A stretch of DNA of 64,000 bases from Adenanthera pavonina. Lineage: Eukaryota > Streptophyta > Magnoliopsida > Fabales > Fabaceae. The stretch is taken from contig JAIVEN010000016.1 in assembly GCA_026686845.1 (NCBI GenBank), forward strand, positions 6,279,501 to 6,343,500. Direction: 5' to 3'. The notes under the pieces were generated by a model, which was not told the origin of the DNA, did no database searches, and saw nothing but the letters and a program-made list of their open reading frames with translations. The position numbers and the translations under genes are program-made. Positions 58,657-64,000 of the stretch are shown piece by piece; position 1 is the first letter of the stretch; each line of letters begins with the position of its first letter.

Positions 58657-59868
58657 TCAGACCCTGCTCATAGCGACTTGGGAATTCTTGTCTCCCCAGT
58701 CGGTTGTTTTGTAGTAAATGCCATAGAGGATGAGCTGAACCAGTCCCGAAACTGCTCCCAAACCATTGGGAAGCTGATGATATTGAAGACTTCACAAGGT
58801 TAAACTTAAAAAACCCTTTAAAAAACACAATAATTCAGGAAACTCTGAAATATAAGATTGAAATGACACATTACCACGAGGTAGAGATCGAATCTGAAGC
58901 AAGCGTAAATCACCCAGATGAGTCCATTGGCGAAGTTAGCAAGTGAAAGTAAGAAAGGCATGTACTTCACACTTTTCGTCTTAATCACTAAGCGCTTCCC
59001 ATTATTAAAATATATATATATCAAACAAACATGGATAAATTAAATAGATTAAATTAAAATACAGAGTTAATAATAAAACTAAAAGACGTACCATAACTGT
59101 CAAGGGTGAAAAGTACATAACCACATTGAAAACTATACAAATAATCCCAATAATCATGGTTCTTTGCTTAAGGGTGTGAACGAAGTGCAGGGTACAAAAT
59201 ACCAAAACCACAGTGTATATGGCTTCGATCACAAGGACAAAGATGATCTTCCTCTGAAATGGATTAATTAATGTTAGTGAATAATTAGAGAAACGAACGT
59301 GATTAGATTAAAAAATGTATGTTAATGATGATTGGTGACTCACACGTTTACTCCAAGGGGAGAAAACGAAGAAGATGAGAACATAGAAGACCTCAATGAA
59401 GAAGCCTATGGCATTGATAGTTAGAACGAGGATGTTGTTTTTGCTCACAAGTGGAGATCCATAGAAACACCACATTAAGCAATTGACTATGGTGGCCAAA
59501 TAAGGATCTGGCTTGAACTCTTGCACTGACTTCGCCTTATATATTTTTATAAAAGTTGGGCTGCATCCACATTCATAATCACATATACATATATATATGT
59601 TAATTTCACCTTTCACTATAATTATGAGTAAGTCTATGATTTAGAGAAAGAGAATGAGGATAGAGATATTACAGAGGAGACAAGAATAAGCCAAAAGAGA
59701 TGATATTTCCTGCAAGTTAAATCTTTGATTAATCCAATGATGAAATCGCAGTTATGTCTTGTCTATTAGATAAAGAAAGCAAGGAAAGCCATGTAATGTA
59801 GGTGAAGAGGTTTTGGTGGACTGACCAATTATTCCAATAATGGTTCTGGCGAGATCAGTGTTAGCCAT
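58657..59868 (-). CDS. SWEET: SWEET sugar transporter (clade II-like)
   Basis: Six exons: 59868-59826, 59709-59673, 59560-59344, 59253-59092, 58994-58875, 58773-58657; 231 aa. Start MANTDLARTIIGIIG. Two MtN3/saliva triple-helix repeats: residues ~8-95 (GLFLSPLPTFIKIYKAKSV, PYLATIVNCLMWCFYGSP, then NAIGFFIEVFYVLIFFVF) and ~130-215 (YFSPLTVMRLVIKTKSVKYM, PFLLSLANFANGLIWVIYAC, then GAVSGLVQLILYGIYY), linked by TM4. These are bidirectional sugar uniporters; the TKSV..MPF and P-rich LSPLPTF motifs are intact. The exon pattern (37-bp second exon, 217, 162, 120) is typical of SWEET genes. The C-terminal tail is short (about 15 residues after YYKTT). Closest in style to Arabidopsis SWEET4-8; substrate not inferable. 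The intron 4 acceptor (AATGGGAAG|CGC) has a poor pyrimidine tract. Confidence 0.94.
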
Positions 59869-59960
59869 AGTTACAAAGTTGAAAGAAGAAACTCAAGAGA
59901 CAAGAAAGAAGAAGACCATGGGGTGAAAATGAAGAAGATAGAACAAGATCAATTTTATTC

Positions 59961-59968
59961 CTTATATA
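59961..59968 (-). promoter_or_regulatory. TATA box of the SWEET gene
   Basis: TATATAAG on the minus strand, about 95 bases upstream of the start codon, a usual distance for a plant core promoter. Confidence 0.55.
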
Positions 59969-61305
59969 GGTTGTATATTATTAGCTCAAAGATGAACTAT
60001 TTTAAGGGGCCAATGGTGTGCTTGGCTACAACTTCAAAAGCTGTTTGCGGTATATCTCTTTCTACGGACTTCACTAGCTGTCCATCAAAATCAACCACGT
60101 GCTTTTGCCCCCAGAGCCACAAAATTAGAATCATTAGTTTCTTTTTTTTTTGTTTGGTTTAAGATTATATATCCATTCACTTTTTTTAAAGAAAACAAGG
60201 ATTATGATAAGGTTTATGATCCGATTTGATCGAAAACAATCTATTTTTGGGGAAAAAAAGAAAGAACAGTTTGTTTGGAAGGATTAAATTTTGGTTTCAA
60301 CGAAGTGATCACCAATGACCAGGATGTAAGAATTTTGAAGGACGTGGGGGTAAAATGTATTTTTGGTCAATTCTTGAGAGAGTAATATCATAGTTTCATG
60401 GTTGTAGCTAATCCAATTGGTTTTCATAAAGCTGTCATTATGACATTAAGAACAATGGATAAAATAAAAATAAGCTGATAAAAGACTTATTACTTCTTAA
60501 ATAAATTAAAGTTCGAGTTTTTTTATATGGAAGAAAACTATGCATATTACATATTTATAAATACAAATATAGATATAGATTACGTAAATATACCATAATT
60601 TCCAAAAACAATTAGTTAGGGAACTGCATAATTTATAAAGAAAAAGAGGAAGGAGTGGAACCCCCAGGTACCAAAACGTGTTTTTTCGGCAATATATAAT
60701 ATTATTGTTTCGTTTTTAAAATTCTCAAACTGTCTTTTTTATTGAATTTCAATTACTTGAGATAGAATATATAGCAAGAAAGTAAAGCATAATTAATTAA
60801 GCTTGTAATTTACACTTACTCTGGGACAAGCGTCCACCGGTTACAACATCAAATAGGACGTTATACTTGATGGTGAACTTGCACCCTTCAAGAAAAAGAC
60901 CCCAATCCAATCACCATAAAGTAATATACTTTTTCCCCCTCTCCAAACAAGACTCATTTTTGAGTTATTTTTAACATTATGTACATAAACTAAGAAGACT
61001 AATAAATCAAGTAATAAAATGTAATAATATTTTAATAGAATACTCTTACTTAAATAGTCTTCAGAGTCCCAAATATCCTCCTTTAGGACTCTACATGGAC
61101 CTACAAATATTACTTTAGTGGCTAATTTTCATCCTTATTTCTAGGTAAATACTTTTAATTTGTTATTATTTTCATTATTAAAGGATAAAATGGTTAAAAA
61201 AATTAGTGTCTTATTAAAATTCTAAAGTGACAATTATTTATAAACAAAGTCAAAATGCCAAGATGACTATTATTTAAAAGCAGAGAAAAGTAATAACGTA
61301 AAGTA

Positions 61306-61577
61306 TTATTCTCTTCGATCTTTAATATAAATTTTTTTTAACTTAATCATGAATTAAAGTAAAAAATTAAAATTAATTAATAATCTTAATTTTTTAAAAA
61401 ATCACAACATTTTTTAAAAACTACCTTCATTGAAAGCCATTCATCATAATAATATATGGTACAAAAAGTAGGTAAATTATTTTGAGATGAATTAAATATA
61501 CATATTTTTTGGAATGCATAATAAATACTATATTATATTCTAAAAATTTTTTATATTTAGGATTTGAAGGAATATAA
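61306..61577 (+). repeat. Stowaway-like MITE copy, decayed
   Basis: Begins TATTCTCTTCGATCTTTAAT, contains the AAAATTAATTAATAATCTTA core and ends GATTTGAAGGAATATA. An unrelated stretch of about 60 bp interrupts it near 61430. Confidence 0.5.
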
Positions 61578-62445
61578 TTTTGTGTAATTTTCTTTTTTCT
61601 TGTTGCACCAATTTTGTGTAATTTTCTCAAATTTATTTTTCAAAAATATTATGTATAACTATTTTTGTAATTGCAAATAATCCAATCATGGATTGAAATT
61701 AAAAGGTGATTTCCATAGATTTTTTCTCGGCCTCATGGTTTCCATAGATTAGATTGGCAAAATTGTGCATAGAAAACGATAGTAATGGTGAATGATCAGA
61801 ACCCATTTAAAAACATTAGTTATTTAAATTTTGCCTGTAACGCAAGGTTGATGGCAACAAAAATAATTAATAAAGAGCACAATGTATAGATGCAACTACG
61901 ATGATTTATCTCTGATTCTTTGCAAAGCAAGAAAAGCATAGTCTTGTTCTAATATAAAATTTAAAACAAGTTCCGTTATTTATAAATTATGTTTATTTAT
62001 AGGACTCTGTTGTCTTTTTTTCCTTTTATTTTTTTATATAATTTGATATTATTAAATCAGATCCAAGCTTTGTTAAAAGCAACTCTTCTAATGTAAAATT
62101 TTTTATCCACAAAATCCGAATCCTTAATCTATTTTAGGAGAAATCGAGTTTCTTCTATTTGACATTGTCTAATTTTTTTTTTATGTAAAAATATAAAGTG
62201 ATCGCTACTGCTACATGTTTATTCCATTTTCATTTCTACCTTAAAGATTTTGTCAACCTACCATGCCCACATTTATATTTGAATCTTTTACATCTATCAA
62301 TTAAGTGTATACTAATTTACATTTAAATGGAAATATAGCGATAATAAGAAATTAATCGACAAAATAGATTCTATATATATGTGAGTATATATTTAGATTT
62401 TTATGTCACTTCCTTCAAATATATAAATCTTATTAGAGAATATTG

Positions 62446-62710
62446 TGCTCCCTCCATTTTACTATACAGTGTACTTTTATGAGAAATTTATATTTCATAC
62501 TATAGTATATTTTGCGAATTATGTAGTGTAGTTTTTTTTTCTTTTCAAGATTATCCTTGACAAACAGGCCTAAATATTTATTAATTATTGAAATGTTTCA
62601 TTTTCAATACTTTAATGAAGGTAATATGAGAAAAGGTAAAATAAAATTTTAGTTGCTAATTATTGTCTTGTTCTAAAAGTATACTATTAACTGAAATGAA
62701 GGAGTGAGTA
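62446..62710. repeat. MITE with CTCCCTCC / GGAGTGAG ends
   Basis: The left end GCTCCCTCCATTTTACTATA and the right end AACTGAAATGAAGGAGTGAG are inverted repeats; AGTGTACTTTT near the left pairs with AAAAGTATACT near the right. Different interior from the 12541/21304 family. Confidence 0.6.
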
Positions 62711-63044
62711 ATTACAATGGTTTAGTATTAATGAATTACTCATTCTGTAAATATATTGTAATTAATTTCCAAAAGAATTAGTTAGGGAATTTGAATTTAA
62801 TAAAGAGAATGCGGAAGGAGTGGAGCCCACAGCTACCAAAACTTGCTGTTGGATGCACCAACTTGAACAAACACGAGATGAAGTCGCAGTTTTTTTCGGC
62901 ATTATGATTGTTTCGTTTTAAAATTGTCAAACCTTTTTTTTGGTAGCTTCTCATGAGCTGGGTCTCCTCCATGCCGTCAATAACATGGATGCATATGGTA
63001 ACCGTATCTCTTCCTCTTTGAACACTTGTGCGGATGCGAGCAAC

Positions 63045-63051
63045 ATATATA
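63045..63051 (+). promoter_or_regulatory. TATA box candidate of the RING-H2 gene
   Basis: TATATAG about 115 bases upstream of the start codon in an otherwise GC-balanced stretch. Confidence 0.4.
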
Positions 63052-63163
63052 GTTTGCCGTAGCCGCTGAATCACTGAGTCTGAGGTTGAAGAGTAAGAAA
63101 ATCAGAGACATTTGTGAAGAAGACAGAGAAATCAACAACTTTGTGGGGTTTAATTTGAGAAAT

Positions 63164-63610
63164 ATGGTGAACGAGATCATCATTTCTGTGATCCTACTGT
63201 TTCTGGGGATGGCGACGTTGGTGGTGATTCATGTGTGCATCGTGGGGAAGGCATTGTGGAGAGGAAATGAAGAAGAGAGTAATGGAAATGAGGGAATTGG
63301 GAGGACGAAGACAGTGTCGCGTGAGGAGCTGAAGAATCTTCCTTGCTTTGAGTATAAGGAAGCAGAGAAAGGAGGAGGAGTTAGTAGGGATGTGGATTGT
63401 GCTGTTTGCCTAGAGAGCTTCAAGGATGGAGACACGTGTAGGTTTTTGCCTAATTGCTTCCATAGCTTCCATGTCTCCTGCATAGACTCGTGGATTCTCA
63501 AGACGCCCATTTGTCCGATTTGCAGAACCTGGGTTCATTCGCCGATCACTCCCACGCTTGTTACCCAACAAGCTCATGTTTCAGATTCCAACGGAATTGA
63601 GATTGTATAG
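63164..63610 (+). CDS. ATL-type RING-H2 finger E3 ubiquitin ligase
   Basis: Single exon, 148 aa, as usual for ATL genes. The start is the first ATG in the frame (MVNEIIISVI); the frame is open upstream but has no ATG. Residues ~4-25 form one N-terminal transmembrane helix (IIISVILLFLGMATLVVIHV). A GLD-like region follows (SREELKNLPCFEYKE, ~50-63). The RING-H2 domain (~75-117) has the spacing C-x2-C-x15-C-x-H-x2-H-x2-C-x10-C-x2-C, with all eight zinc ligands present (CAVC, CFH, H, C, CPIC). The C-terminus is short. ATL ligases ubiquitinate membrane-associated targets, often in defence or stress responses; no target can be named. The gene stands alone with about 3 kb of AT-rich DNA upstream. 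Confidence 0.9.
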   Translation: MVNEIIISVILLFLGMATLVVIHVCIVGKALWRGNEEESNGNEGIGRTKTVSREELKNLPCFEYKEAEKGGGVSRDVDCAVCLESFKDGDTCRFLPNCFHSFHVSCIDSWILKTPICPICRTWVHSPITPTLVTQQAHVSDSNGIEIV

Positions 63611-64000
63611 TATAGATCAAAGCTGGATTCCCACTGTACTCACATACTTATTGAGTATAATCGCACTTTTCATTATTCTCCTTCTTGTTCTTGCAGTTTT
63701 AGATTCCTTCTTGGTGATCAAGGGCAATTTAATTCATCTTTGGGCACATTTTTTTATACGGTAGTACGTTCATCTTTTCCTCGCATCGGATTGATAAGTA
63801 TACCAAGCTAGCTTGGCTTTTTGGCTGTCGTATTTTGAAAATCTGCAAGTACCCTGTTTCATTCGGTGCAGCATCCAAGATTTTTCCACATTTCGTAAGG
63901 CAGTCGCAACTAATGATCATTAATCCTAGCTTCGTAATTGAAACGGTTCACATCTAGCAGCCGGCTTCGTTCTTTGGTTTGATAGGACAAATGTGATAAA
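63611..64000. other. 3' flank of the RING-H2 gene
   Basis: Presumed 3' UTR and downstream sequence running to the window edge. No further gene start recognised. Confidence 0.6.

Larger units (their letters stand above)
59969..63040. other. AT-rich intergenic DNA with two MITE copies
   Basis: Promoter side of SWEET, then AT-rich DNA holding MITEs at 61306-61577 and 62446-62710. Two related short stretches, CCAAAAACAATTAGTTAGGG (60602) and CCAAAAGAATTAGTTAGGGA (62769), are each followed by GGAAGGAGTGGA(A/G)CCC, indicating an old local duplication of at least 100 bp. Confidence 0.5.

Overview
The window is nuclear DNA of a eudicot flowering plant. It has multi-exon genes with short AT-rich introns, a nuclear tRNA-Leu, plant-only families (EXECUTER, CASP-like, BURP-domain PG1beta, SWEET, SIS3, group C Raf-like kinases), many Stowaway-like and Tourist-like MITEs, and two LTR-retrotransposon insertions. 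The species cannot be named from the sequence alone. Exon-intron structures were worked out by hand; every quoted splice series keeps the reading frame and ends at a stop.

Layout. 61-3240 (-): kinesin-light-chain-related TPR protein (KLCR/CMU type). 4813-4892 (-): tRNA-Leu(UAG). 5683-8263 (-): HT1-like group C Raf-like kinase, three exons. 8.3-17.5 kb: gene-free, with a 1.8-kb solo LTR (10201-12006, perfect 5-bp target duplication) and a MITE cluster. 17561-19947 (-): CASP-like membrane protein (CASPL4A type). 23357-29831 (-): EXECUTER2-type chloroplast singlet-oxygen sensor, 11 exons. 32184-36160 (-): SIS3-type membrane RING-H2 E3 ligase, 10 exons. 39870-41883 (+): BURP-domain polygalacturonase non-catalytic beta subunit. 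42961-50337 (+): young Ty3/gypsy (Tat-like) LTR element. 53924-58059 (+): CBC1/CBC2-like Raf-like kinase, six exons. 58657-59868 (-): SWEET sugar transporter, six exons. 63164-63610 (+): ATL-type RING-H2 E3 ligase.

There is no operon-like logic; the genes are independent transcription units. Functional links are loose. An HT1-like and a CBC-like kinase, whose Arabidopsis relatives act in one guard-cell CO2 pathway, lie about 46 kb apart. KLCR and EXECUTER2 neighbour each other in Arabidopsis too (from memory), which suggests conserved microsynteny.

The most unusual object is the retrotransposon at 43-50 kb. Its LTRs differ at one base in 548. Its gag-protease-RT frame runs without a stop but ends just after the reverse transcriptase, inside a 61/66-bp tandem array, so RNase H and integrase are missing. 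The space before the 3' LTR carries an antisense, spliced protein gene resembling the 'putative gypsy type transposon' (Transposase_28) family, interrupted by one in-frame stop codon. Other points worth a second look are two GC-AG introns, an anticodon-stem mismatch in the tRNA, a TIR element with internal duplications in a kinase intron, paired Tourist elements in an EXECUTER2 intron, and a G/C-run hairpin beside SIS3. I found no CRISPR array or prokaryote-type system.
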